Assembly: GCA_018882825.1 (NCBI GenBank)
Contig: VERC01000032.1
Span: 1-14,095 of the forward strand
DNA from: Acidimicrobiia bacterium
GTDB taxonomy: Bacteria > Actinomycetota > Acidimicrobiia > Acidimicrobiales > Acidimicrobilacustridaceae
Reading direction: 5' to 3'
Length of the DNA: 14,095 nt
Positions 1-6,451 of the stretch are shown piece by piece (position 1 is the stretch's first letter; the number at the start of each line of letters is the position of its first letter). The position numbers and the translations under genes were made by a program. Under the pieces are notes generated by a model that saw only the letters and a program-made list of their open reading frames with translations, was not told the origin of the DNA and did no database searches.

Positions 1-2
1 CG

Positions 3-40
3 CACCTCCCCACCGCACCAACTCCCACCCACCTCCCCAC
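3..40. repeat. 11-bp direct repeat upstream of whiB
   Basis: The 11-mer CACCTCCCCAC occurs exactly at 3-13 and again at 30-40, with starts 27 bp apart, inside a strongly C-rich stretch that ends about 30 bp before the whiB start. It could be a pair of regulator sites or simple low-complexity sequence. The window edge prevents seeing whether more copies lie upstream. Confidence 0.4.
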
Positions 41-57
41 TGCTGCTGCACTTCACG

Positions 58-63
58 AAAGGA
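58..63 (+). promoter_or_regulatory. Ribosome binding site of whiB
   Basis: AAAGGA lies 8 bases before the ATG at 72. It supports that start over the out-of-frame ATG at 64. The presence of a Shine-Dalgarno site sets this gene apart from the leaderless genes further right. Confidence 0.6.
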
Positions 64-71
64 ATGATCCG

Positions 72-416
72 ATGCTCGCCGAGACGCTCGACGACATCTC
101 CCCGGCCGTCAGGGCCGGTGCCGCCTGCCGGGACGTCGGCGTCCCGCTGACCGGCATCTTCTTCTCCGAGGAGCTCACCGACATCGCCGCGGCCAAGTCG
201 ATCTGCGCCACCTGCCCGGTGATGGTCGAGTGCCTCGAGGGGGCGATCGCGCGTCACGAGCCCTGGGGCGTGTGGGGCGGGCAGATGTTCGTCAACGGTC
301 GGATCCTCCCCACCAAGCGACGCCGTGGTCGTCCGCCGGTCGTTCCCCGCCCCGAGGATCGACTGCCCGACATACCGGTCCCGGCTCACCTCCGGGCCTG
401 GTTGCGATCGGCCTGA
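72..416 (+). CDS. WhiB-family Fe-S transcriptional regulator with AT-hook-like tail
   Basis: A 114-residue WhiB-like (Wbl) protein, an actinobacterial family that binds a [4Fe-4S] cluster and controls transcription with the principal sigma factor. The four cluster cysteines are visible as C19, C45, C48 and C54, the last three in the CxxCxxxxxC pattern. The family signature GVWGG is at 66-70. It is followed by a basic segment, KRRRGRPP (82-89), with an RGRP core like the AT-hook of WhiB7. The last 25 residues are proline-rich and look disordered. The length is normal. The start has a good ribosome binding site. Cluster chemistry suggests a redox or NO sensor, and the next operon encodes thiol-redox proteins, but direct control of it is only an inference. 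The Wbl subclass cannot be fixed from sequence alone; the AT-hook-like motif favours a WhiB7-like mode of DNA contact without proving orthology. Confidence 0.93.
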   Translation: MLAETLDDISPAVRAGAACRDVGVPLTGIFFSEELTDIAAAKSICATCPVMVECLEGAIARHEPWGVWGGQMFVNGRILPTKRRRGRPPVVPRPEDRLPDIPVPAHLRAWLRSA

Positions 417-430
417 CCCCCACTCGCCCC

Positions 431-445
431 CACCCGGACCGGGTG
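431..445 (+). terminator. Possible GC hairpin after whiB
   Basis: CACCCG (431-436) and CGGGTG (440-445) can pair as a six-base-pair stem with a GAC loop, starting 15 bases after the whiB stop codon. There is no T-run after it, so as a terminator it would be of the weak, U-less kind. It may equally be chance in GC-rich sequence. Confidence 0.3.
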
Positions 446-500
446 CGGCTGCCGCCTGCGGGCCGGTCGCACCTGCCGTCCCGGGCGGGATGCGTGGTGA

Positions 501-530
501 TTGGGAGCGGCGCGGGACCACGGGTACCGT
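501..530 (+). promoter_or_regulatory. Candidate promoter of the tlpA-ccdA operon
   Basis: TTGGGA (501-506) and TACCGT (525-530) are 18 bp apart and resemble actinobacterial -35 and TANNNT -10 elements. Transcription would begin near 537 and leave a leader of about 25 bases, which carries GGAG at 547-550, 11 bases before the ATG at 562. Confidence 0.45.
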
Positions 531-561
531 CACCATCGTCCCCGACGGAGACGAACCACCC

Positions 562-1197
562 ATGGAGAACGCGCCGCTCCCGCCCCACCAGCACCACCGC
601 TCGAGTCCGGGCGCGTCGTGGCGTCGGTGGCTCCCCGCCCTGCTGGCGGGCATCGTCGTGCTCGCGCTGGCCACCGCACTGGCGGTGTCGGTGCTCGGGG
701 GATCAGGTTCCGATCCTTCCGACGTGGTGAAACTGGACCCGAACGGCACGTTGCCGCCGGGACTGCCCGACTCCTCCGACGATCCGGTCGGTCAACGCAT
801 CGGCGCGCTGCAGTACACGACCTTCGACGGCCGCACCGTCGACCTCGCCACCGACGGGAAACCGTTGTTGTTGAACTTCTGGTCGTCCACATGTGCCCCA
901 TGCGTCCGCGAGATGCCGGCCCTCGACCAGGTGTGGCGGGCCAACCGTGACCGCGTCGACGTGCTCGGACTCGACTACGTGGAAGCGCCGGAACTCGGTC
1001 AGGCGATGGCGGCACGCACCGACGTGCAGTACCCCATCGCCCGCGACGCCAAGGGAACGCTGCTGCGACGGTTCGGTGGCACGGGCCTGCCCTATACCGT
1101 CCTGATCGGTGCCGACGGCACGGTGCTCGCGGTGCATGCCGGCGAACTCGACGCCGCCGGCTTCCAGCGACTGATCGACACCGCTGCCGGTCGGTGA
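562..1197 (+). CDS. Membrane-anchored TlpA/ResA-like thioredoxin-fold thiol-disulfide oxidoreductase
   Basis: A 211-residue protein of the TlpA/ResA family, which keeps cysteine pairs reduced outside the cytoplasmic membrane, classically apocytochrome c or copper-site cysteines. Residues 23-46 form one uncleaved membrane anchor after a short basic and His-containing N-terminus. A linker and then the thioredoxin fold follow. The active site is C111-A-P-C114 in the context FWSSTCAPC, followed by a helix starting VREMP. The cis-proline is P177 in GTGLPYT. The frame is open further upstream to 325, but ATG 562 is preferred. It has GGAG at 547-550 and a promoter-like element at 501-530, and the upstream extension is low-complexity and overlaps whiB. 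One base separates its stop from the ccdA GTG, so the two genes are co-transcribed and probably translationally coupled. The natural electron donor is the neighbouring CcdA. Its client is not stated by the sequence; the cytochrome c domain of CtaC in this window is a candidate. Confidence 0.9.
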   Translation: MENAPLPPHQHHRSSPGASWRRWLPALLAGIVVLALATALAVSVLGGSGSDPSDVVKLDPNGTLPPGLPDSSDDPVGQRIGALQYTTFDGRTVDLATDGKPLLLNFWSSTCAPCVREMPALDQVWRANRDRVDVLGLDYVEAPELGQAMAARTDVQYPIARDAKGTLLRRFGGTGLPYTVLIGADGTVLAVHAGELDAAGFQRLIDTAAGR

Positions 1198-1198
1198 C

Positions 1199-2059
1199 GT
1201 GAACTCGTCGATCCTCTACGCCTTCAGCGTCGGCATGGTGGCGACGTTCAATCCCTGCGGCTTCGCCATGCTCCCGGCGTACCTGTCGTACTTCCTCGGA
1301 CTGGAGAACGACGAGCGCCTCGACCACAACAGCGGCGCCACCGTCCTGCGCGCGCTGGTGGTGAGTGCCGTGATGACCGCAGGGTTCCTGGTCGTCTTCG
1401 GGGTGCTCGGACTGCTGCTCGATCCGGTCCTGTCGTCGATCAACGACAAACTTCCCTGGCTCACGATCGTGCTCGGCCTCGTGCTGCTGGTGTTGGGCGT
1501 GAGGATGCTGCTCGGTCGCGAGATCACGATCCGGCTGCCGAAGATCGCCCGCGCGCCCGATTCCCGAGAACTGTGGTCGGTGTTCGTGTTCGGAGTTTCG
1601 TACGCGCTGGTGTCGATCAGCTGCACGCTGGCGCTGTTCATCGCTGCCATCTCGACCGTGATCGAGCAGCAGAACCTCCTCGTCGGCATCGCCGCCTTCC
1701 TCGCCTACGGACTGGGCATGGGGATCGTGCTCATGGTCCTCACCGTCGCCCTCGCCCTCGCTCGCCAGGGCTTGGTACGTCGGATGCGCGGCGTCCTCCC
1801 CCACATCAACCGCATCTCCGGGGTACTCCTCGTACTCGCCGGCGGCTACGTCGTCTACTACGGCTGGTACGAGTTGCGGGTCCTCGACGGCGAGACGAGC
1901 GGCGGTGGCGTGGCCGGCTGGATGTTCGACCTCAACGCACGCATCACCTCGTGGATCAACTCGGTCGGCGCCGGTCGACTCGGACTGATCGGTGGACTGG
2001 TCATCGCCGCGATCGTGTTCGTCGCGCTGCTCGAACGGGCCCGGTCGGACGACCACTGA
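1199..2059 (+). CDS. ccdA: CcdA-type transmembrane thiol electron carrier (DsbD/CcdA family)
   Basis: A 286-residue polytopic protein that passes electrons from cytoplasmic thioredoxin across the membrane to an extracytoplasmic thioredoxin-like partner. The family hallmark NPCG is at 18-21, with C20 as first redox cysteine, followed by MLPAYL. The second cysteine is C142 in VSISCTLAL. Six core membrane helices lie at about 8-28, 50-75, 87-104, 128-152, 162-188 and 205-224. After a soluble loop (225-258) comes a seventh hydrophobic segment (262-278), beyond the usual six-helix CcdA of about 230-240 residues. The GTG start at 1199 is only one base after the tlpA stop, so initiation probably depends on coupling. 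TlpA plus CcdA is a sufficient reductant relay. ResB/ResC-type heme lyase genes (system II) are not in this window. Confidence 0.93.
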   Translation: MNSSILYAFSVGMVATFNPCGFAMLPAYLSYFLGLENDERLDHNSGATVLRALVVSAVMTAGFLVVFGVLGLLLDPVLSSINDKLPWLTIVLGLVLLVLGVRMLLGREITIRLPKIARAPDSRELWSVFVFGVSYALVSISCTLALFIAAISTVIEQQNLLVGIAAFLAYGLGMGIVLMVLTVALALARQGLVRRMRGVLPHINRISGVLLVLAGGYVVYYGWYELRVLDGETSGGGVAGWMFDLNARITSWINSVGAGRLGLIGGLVIAAIVFVALLERARSDDH

Positions 2060-2070
2060 CCGTCCACCGG

Positions 2071-2076
2071 TAGCCT
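2071..2076 (+). promoter_or_regulatory. -10 element of a leaderless promoter (LLM oxidoreductase)
   Basis: TAGCCT ends six bases before the ATG at 2083, so transcription should start at or next to the A of the start codon. No Shine-Dalgarno sequence precedes the gene and no clear -35 is seen. It implies transcription independent of the tlpA-ccdA operon, which ends only 23 bp upstream. Confidence 0.5.
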
Positions 2077-2082
2077 CGCTCC

Positions 2083-3015
2083 ATGGATCTTCGTGTCTTC
2101 GTCGAACCCCAGCAGGGCGCGTCGTACGCGCAACAGGCAGCCGTGGCTCGCACCGCCGAAGAACTCGGCTTCGACGGGTTCTTCCGCTCCGACCACTACC
2201 TGCGGATGGGTGAGGGCGATGCGCTCCCCGGGCCGACCGACACGTGGGTGACGCTCGGCGCCATCGCCCGGGAGACCTCCACCATCCGGCTGGGCACGTT
2301 GGTGGCCTCGGCCACGTTCCGTCTCCCCGGTCAGTTGGCGGTCGCCGTGGCCCAGATCGACGACATGAGCGCTGGCCGGTTCGAACTCGGTCTGGGTGCG
2401 GGGTGGTTCGACACCGAGCACACCGCCTACGGCATCCCGTTCCCCACGTTGGGGCAGCGCTTCGACATGCTCACCGAGCAGCTCGAGATCATCACCGGGA
2501 TGTGGGCCGCACCGCTCGACTCGCAGTACTCGTTCGAGGGCGATCACTACGGACTGGTCGGATCCCCGGCACTGCCCAAGCCGGTGCAACCGGGAGGGCC
2601 GCCGATCATCATCGGTGGGTACGGTGCGAAACGCACGCCGGCACTGGCTGCGCAGTACGCGTCGGAGTTCAACCTGCCGTTCCCTCCGCTCGAGATCTAC
2701 CGGTCGATGTGCGACAACGTCCGGGCTGCGTGCGAGGCGCGCCGACGCGATCCCGAATCGTTGACGTACTCGGTCGCTCAGGTGGTGTGCTGTGGCACCA
2801 GCGAGAGCGAGATCGCCCGTCGTGCCGCCCGGATCGGTCGCGACGTCGATGAACTGCGGAAGAACGGGTGCGCCGGAACGCCGGCCGAGGTGCTCGATCG
2901 CATCGCCGCCTTCGCCGAGGCCGGCGCCGGACGTCTCTACCTGCAGTTCCTCGACATGGACGATCTCGACCACCTGCATCTCGTGGCCGAGGAGGTCATG
3001 CGCCTGCTGCCGTGA
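2083..3015 (+). CDS. LLM-class F420-dependent oxidoreductase (luciferase-like)
   Basis: A 310-residue bacterial luciferase-like TIM-barrel protein. Its layout matches the F420-dependent LLM subfamily: an N-terminal RVFVEPQ strand, the segment SDHY at 36-39, RLGTLV at 69-74, and QIDDMSAGRFELGLGAGW at 91-108 with an EH pair at 112-113. YGIPFP (116-121), RFDMLTEQLEII (126-137) and IIIGGYGAKRT (175-185) follow, the last being the usual cofactor phosphate-binding region. Such enzymes transfer hydride between coenzyme F420 (sometimes FMN) and small organic substrates. The substrate cannot be read from sequence. The ATG at 2083 is supported by a -10 box six bases upstream, and no in-frame alternative fits better. 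It follows ccdA by 23 bp on the same strand, yet seems to have its own leaderless promoter, so a functional link to thiol chemistry is not implied. Confidence 0.9.
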   Translation: MDLRVFVEPQQGASYAQQAAVARTAEELGFDGFFRSDHYLRMGEGDALPGPTDTWVTLGAIARETSTIRLGTLVASATFRLPGQLAVAVAQIDDMSAGRFELGLGAGWFDTEHTAYGIPFPTLGQRFDMLTEQLEIITGMWAAPLDSQYSFEGDHYGLVGSPALPKPVQPGGPPIIIGGYGAKRTPALAAQYASEFNLPFPPLEIYRSMCDNVRAACEARRRDPESLTYSVAQVVCCGTSESEIARRAARIGRDVDELRKNGCAGTPAEVLDRIAAFAEAGAGRLYLQFLDMDDLDHLHLVAEEVMRLLP

Positions 3016-3068
3016 CATCGTCGGCGGTGGGACGCGCCACTCGGCCGTGAACGAACCGTCGCCGCCGT

Positions 3069-3722
3069 TCAGGGACTGAGGCGGTCGATGGTCCACTCGG
3101 TACCGACCGTCCGGTCGGTCGTGTAGCGGAACCGATCGTGCAGGCGCGACGGCCGGCCCTGCCAGAACTCGACGCGGCGAGGGAACACACGGAATCCGCC
3201 CCAGTGCGGTGGGCGGGGCACGTCGGTGCCCGCGAAACGGGTCTCGGCCGCAGCCCACCGGGCCTCCAGCGACGCGCGGCCATCCAGCACCTCGCTCTGA
3301 TCGGAGGCCCACGCCCCGATCTGCGAACCCCGGGGTCGCGTGGCGAAGTACTCGTCGCTCTCGGCCGGAGTCACGCGCTCGACGGTCCCCTCGACCCGAA
3401 CCTGTCGAGCCAGGAGGTTCCAGGGGAAACAGATCGCCGCCACCGGACGGGCCGCGAGTTCGCGCCCTTTGTGGCTCGCGTAGTTGGTGAAGAACACGAA
3501 GCCATGATCGAGGCCACGAAGCAGGACGTGGCGCGACGAGGGCACGCCGTCGTCACCGACCGAGGAGACGATCATCGCTTCGGGTTCGTGCAGGCCCACC
3601 TCGGTGGCGAAGTCGAACCAGCGGCGGAACTGCTCGAAGGGATCGTCCGCCAGCTCGGCACGGCGAAGACCCCGCTCCTGCAACTCGGACCGCAGGACGT
3701 CGAGATCGGGGCACGCACTCAT
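3069..3722 (-). CDS. pdxH: Pyridoxamine/pyridoxine 5'-phosphate oxidase
   Basis: A 217-residue FMN-dependent cytosolic oxidase that converts pyridoxamine or pyridoxine 5'-phosphate to pyridoxal 5'-phosphate, the last step of salvage and of DXP-dependent vitamin B6 synthesis. Landmarks in order are DPFEQF (27-32), RHVLLRG (64-70), FFTNYASHKG (77-86), RQVRVEG (106-112), ESDEYFATRPRGSQIGAWAS (121-140) followed by QS (142-143), FWQG (186-189) and RLHDR (193-197). The last holds the Arg and His that contact substrate in the E. coli enzyme. It ends in RLSP, close to the usual RLAP. The length is normal. ATG 3722 is chosen because it starts the conserved core with a typical short N-terminus; the open frame continues to 3839 but would overlap the divergent ClC gene. 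Its start is 71 bp from that of the ClC gene. It converges on the LLM gene with a 53-bp gap that holds no clear terminator. Confidence 0.95.
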   Translation of the reverse strand: MSACPDLDVLRSELQERGLRRAELADDPFEQFRRWFDFATEVGLHEPEAMIVSSVGDDGVPSSRHVLLRGLDHGFVFFTNYASHKGRELAARPVAAICFPWNLLARQVRVEGTVERVTPAESDEYFATRPRGSQIGAWASDQSEVLDGRASLEARWAAAETRFAGTDVPRPPHWGGFRVFPRRVEFWQGRPSRLHDRFRYTTDRTVGTEWTIDRLSP

Positions 3723-3781
3723 GGGCCAATTCCAGCGCCGCCCGGGACCGCGCGCCAAACGGCCGTGAATCGGACGACTGC

Positions 3782-3787
3782 TACCGT
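3782..3787 (+). promoter_or_regulatory. -10 element of a leaderless promoter (ClC antiporter)
   Basis: TACCGT ends six bases before the GTG at 3794, the same geometry as at 2071 and 6440. It supports GTG 3794 as start rather than the in-frame ATG at 3830. A leaderless transcript leaves no room for a 5' riboswitch. Confidence 0.5.
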
Positions 3788-3793
3788 CGGTGC

Positions 3794-5116
3794 GTGTCCG
3801 CTCCACGTGCGCACGCAGTGGTCGAGAGGATGCTGGCAACGGGGCGCGCTGCCAGTCGCTCGGTCCTGTGGTTGCTGCGCTGGACCGTCATCGGCATCGT
3901 CATCGGGAGCGTCGCCGGTCTGGCGTCGGCCGCCCTGCTCGCGTCGCTCTCGTGGGCGACCGATGCCCGCCTGGCCGACGGATGGCTCCTGTGGCTCCTC
4001 CCGGTGGCCGGCCTCGGGATCGGACTCGCCTATCACTACACGGCGGGACGGGCCGCCGAGGGCAACAACCTGATCATCGACGAGATCCACCAGCCCGATG
4101 CCGGCGTTCCTCGTCGCATGGCGCCGCTCATCTTCGCCTCCACCGTCGTCACCCAACTCTTCGGTGGATCGGCGGGCCGGGAGGGGACCGGTATCCAGGT
4201 CTCGGTGAGCCTCAACGACGCGCTGGCGCGTGTGCTCCCGCTCTCGCGTGCCGATCGACGGGTGATCATGATCGCCGCGATGTCCGCCGGCTTCGGCGCA
4301 CTGTTCGGTGTGCCGATCGCCGGGGCTCTCTTCGGGCTCGAGGTCCAGGAGGTGGGACGGGTCCGCTACGAGGGAGTGGTGCCGGCGCTGGCCGCATCAC
4401 TCACCGGCGACCTCGTCGTGCGCGGACTCGGCATCGCCCACGTGCCCACGCCCGAACTCGCGGACGTCAGGATCGACCCCTCCACCCTGCTGAGGGTCGC
4501 GGTCCTCGGCGTCGCCTTCGGTCTCGTGGGCGGAGCATTCATCCTCATGGTGCGATCGTGCCGGCGCATCGGCGCCCGACTAGTGCGCTGGCCTCCGGCT
4601 CGCCCCGTGATCGGAGGTGGGCTGGTGATCGGGTTGACGCTGCTCGTGGGGTCCCGCGACTACCTCGGGCTCTCACTCCCTCTCGCCGAGAGCGCCCTCG
4701 CCGGTGACCACACCGGCGGCCAGGTGTTCGCACTCAAGTTGCTCTTCACGGCGGTGACGCTCGGATTCGGCTTCTACGGCGGTGAGGTCACCCCGTTGAT
4801 GATCATCGGCTCGACGCTCGGGGCGGCGTTGGCCCCCGCCGTCGGTCTACCGATCGCGCTCGGGGCGGCGCTGGGGTACGTGGCCGCCCTCGCCGGTGCC
4901 GCCAACATCCCCGTCACCTGCACGGTCATGGCCGTCGAGTTCTTCGGCGGTCACGCGCTCGTTCCCGCGGCGGTGGCGTGCGTGCTGGCCTACGTCTTCA
5001 GTTCGCGTCTCAGCATCTACGAGTCTCAACGACTCGCCGACCGCAAGGCCGATCCCGACGGGACACTCGGTGCCCGTCTCGGCGATCTCCGCTCGACATC
5101 GGGTGACGACGACTGA
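3794..5116 (+). CDS. ClC-family anion transporter, probably CLC-F-type fluoride/proton antiporter
   Basis: A 440-residue integral membrane protein of the ClC superfamily with about ten or more hydrophobic segments. The usual anion-binding motif GSGIP is replaced by GNNLI (90-94), followed by IDEIHQP. The gating-glutamate motif GxEGP reads GREGT (128-132), with gating Glu E130. Further on come FGVPIAGALFGLE (171-183), FYGGEVTPL (327-335) and NIPVTC (371-376). From memory, GNNLI-like and GREGT motifs together with GGEVTP mark the CLC-F branch, which exports fluoride in exchange for protons. Canonical Cl-/H+ exchangers keep GSGIP and GREGP. There are no C-terminal CBS domains. The GTG start is backed by a -10 box six bases upstream. 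Only 3 bp separate its stop from the convergent serS stop. Membership in the superfamily is firm; fluoride specificity is an inference. Confidence 0.88.
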   Translation: MSAPRAHAVVERMLATGRAASRSVLWLLRWTVIGIVIGSVAGLASAALLASLSWATDARLADGWLLWLLPVAGLGIGLAYHYTAGRAAEGNNLIIDEIHQPDAGVPRRMAPLIFASTVVTQLFGGSAGREGTGIQVSVSLNDALARVLPLSRADRRVIMIAAMSAGFGALFGVPIAGALFGLEVQEVGRVRYEGVVPALAASLTGDLVVRGLGIAHVPTPELADVRIDPSTLLRVAVLGVAFGLVGGAFILMVRSCRRIGARLVRWPPARPVIGGGLVIGLTLLVGSRDYLGLSLPLAESALAGDHTGGQVFALKLLFTAVTLGFGFYGGEVTPLMIIGSTLGAALAPAVGLPIALGAALGYVAALAGAANIPVTCTVMAVEFFGGHALVPAAVACVLAYVFSSRLSIYESQRLADRKADPDGTLGARLGDLRSTSGDDD

Positions 5117-5119
5117 CGA

Positions 5120-6412
5120 TCAACCGATCGAAGTGGCGCCACGGAAGTAGGGCAACAGCACCTCGGGCACACGAACCGTTCCGTCGGGCTGACGATGTGT
5201 CTCGACCACTGCCGCCCAGACCCTGGGCACCGCCAACGCCGAACCGTTGAGCGTGTGCACCGTCTCGTTGCCCTTTCCGCCCTCGGGCCGGTACCGGATG
5301 TTCGCCCGACGCGCCTGATAGTCACCGAACCAGGACACCGATGAGACCTCCAGCCACTGATCGACACCCGGGGCGTACACCTCGATGTCGAACGTGCGGG
5401 CCGACGAGTTACCGAGATCACCGACGCACAGATCGAGCACGCGATAGGTGAGACCGAGGTCGGCGATGAGACCCTCGGCCCGGGCCAGCAGTTCGGCGTG
5501 AACCTCGGCCGCCTGTTCGGGCGCGGCGTAGGCGAGGATCTCGACCTTGTCGAACTCGTGCACGCGCAACAGCCCGCGAGTGTCGCGTCCGGCCGAGCCG
5601 GCCTCGCGCCGGAAGCATGCCGTCTGCGCCATCAACCGCATGGGCAGATCCGCACCACGCAGGATCTCGTCACGGGCCAGAGAGGTGAGCGGCACCTCGG
5701 CAGTGGGTATCGCCCACAGGTCGTCGCGCTCGAGGTGGTACGCGTCGTCGATGAACTTGGGCAGGTGACCGGTACTGACCATGGTGTCGGTGAGCACCAC
5801 GGTGGGCGGACGCACCTCCTCGAAGGCATCGGCGTTGCGATCGAGTGCGGCCTGACACAGGGCACGCGACAGCGTCGCCCCGGCGCCGCGGAACATGGTG
5901 AACATGGCACCCGACATGCGCACCGCCCGTTCGAGGTCGAGGATGCCGAGTTCGGAGCCGATGTCCCAGTGGGGCACGCGTTGGTGCTCGGCCCAGGCTG
6001 ACGGATCGTCGCCCGGTCCCACCCGCGTGAGTTCGACGTTGTCCTCGGCGCCGGTGCCATCGGGCGCGTCGGGTGAAGGGAGGTTGGGGATCACCAGCAA
6101 CAGTTCCCGTATGCGAGCCGACAGTTGCTCGGCCGACGCCGCCATCGCCCGCTCCTGCTCACCGATGGCCCGACTCTCCTCCTGCAGGGCTTCGGCGCCG
6201 ACGACATCACCGTCGCGACGTCGCACTCCCACCTGTTTCGAGAGCTCGTTGATCCGGGCCCGCAACTCGTCACGAGCCGACTGCACCAGTCGGTGCTCCT
6301 CGTCGAGCACGGCCACCCGGTCGAGCTCGACGAGGACCTCGGCATCGCCCCGACGAGCCAATGCGGCGCGCACGCCAGCGAGGTCGGTCCGGATGCGACG
6401 GAGGTCGATCAC
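5120..6412 (-). CDS. serS: Seryl-tRNA synthetase
   Basis: A 430-residue class II synthetase that charges tRNA-Ser and, in bacteria, also tRNA-Sec. The N-terminal IDLRRIRTD leads into the long antiparallel coiled-coil tRNA-binding arm (about 27-105). The catalytic core follows: TAEVPLT (237-243), motif 2 ACFRREAGSAGRDTRG (265-280) with LLRVHEFDKVE after it, and motif 3 at HTLNGSALAVPR (386-397). Motif 3 differs from the common GSGLAVGRT by A for G and P for G; the conserved Arg (R397) is kept. The length is normal. The start is GTG 6412, which gives the family's standard N-terminus. The open frame runs on to 6676 but would cover the divergent ABC gene. A -10-like TACGGT lies 8 bases upstream and no Shine-Dalgarno site is visible, so the mRNA is probably leaderless or nearly so. 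Confidence 0.97.
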   Translation of the reverse strand: MIDLRRIRTDLAGVRAALARRGDAEVLVELDRVAVLDEEHRLVQSARDELRARINELSKQVGVRRRDGDVVGAEALQEESRAIGEQERAMAASAEQLSARIRELLLVIPNLPSPDAPDGTGAEDNVELTRVGPGDDPSAWAEHQRVPHWDIGSELGILDLERAVRMSGAMFTMFRGAGATLSRALCQAALDRNADAFEEVRPPTVVLTDTMVSTGHLPKFIDDAYHLERDDLWAIPTAEVPLTSLARDEILRGADLPMRLMAQTACFRREAGSAGRDTRGLLRVHEFDKVEILAYAAPEQAAEVHAELLARAEGLIADLGLTYRVLDLCVGDLGNSSARTFDIEVYAPGVDQWLEVSSVSWFGDYQARRANIRYRPEGGKGNETVHTLNGSALAVPRVWAAVVETHRQPDGTVRVPEVLLPYFRGATSIG

Positions 6413-6420
6413 GGTGCAGA

Positions 6421-6426
6421 ACCGTA
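6421..6426 (-). promoter_or_regulatory. -10-like element of serS
   Basis: Read on the minus strand this is TACGGT, 8 bases before the serS GTG at 6412, giving a leader of about 0-2 bases. The spacing is slightly longer than the six bases seen at other leaderless genes here, so confidence is lower. Confidence 0.35.
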
Positions 6427-6439
6427 GTCGTCGGCCCGG

Positions 6440-6445
6440 TAGCGT
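6440..6445 (+). promoter_or_regulatory. -10 element of a leaderless promoter (ABC exporter)
   Basis: TAGCGT ends six bases before the GTG at 6452. Its -35 region would fall around 6417-6422, on top of the divergent serS start site, so the two promoters overlap physically. Confidence 0.5.
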
Positions 6446-6451
6446 CCGATC

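Noticed and set aside
325..561. N-terminal extension of the TlpA-like protein
   Set aside because: The extension overlaps whiB, is proline- and glycine-rich without homology, and lies upstream of the promoter-like and ribosome-binding elements used to choose ATG 562.
530..2056. Long minus-strand open frame (508 codons) opposite tlpA and ccdA
   Set aside because: Composition is Asp, Glu, Arg and His-rich with no domain, as expected for an antisense shadow of GC-rich coding sequence. The plus strand encodes two clear families.
3048..3071. Inverted repeat TGAACG/CGTTCA between the LLM and pdxH stops as a bidirectional terminator
   Set aside because: Only six pairs with a 12-base loop, no T-run on either side, and it runs into the pdxH stop codon.
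1858..3312. Long minus-strand open frame (484 codons) opposite the LLM oxidoreductase
   Set aside because: Shadow frame. It overlaps ccdA, the whole LLM gene and part of pdxH, and has no recognisable motif.
3723..3793. Fluoride riboswitch between pdxH and the ClC gene
   Set aside because: No recognisable fluoride-aptamer layout in the 71 bp, and the apparent transcription start coincides with the start codon.
3138..4073. Plus-strand open frame opposite pdxH and overlapping the ClC gene
   Set aside because: Shadow of pdxH. It runs out of frame into the ClC gene and shows no family signature.
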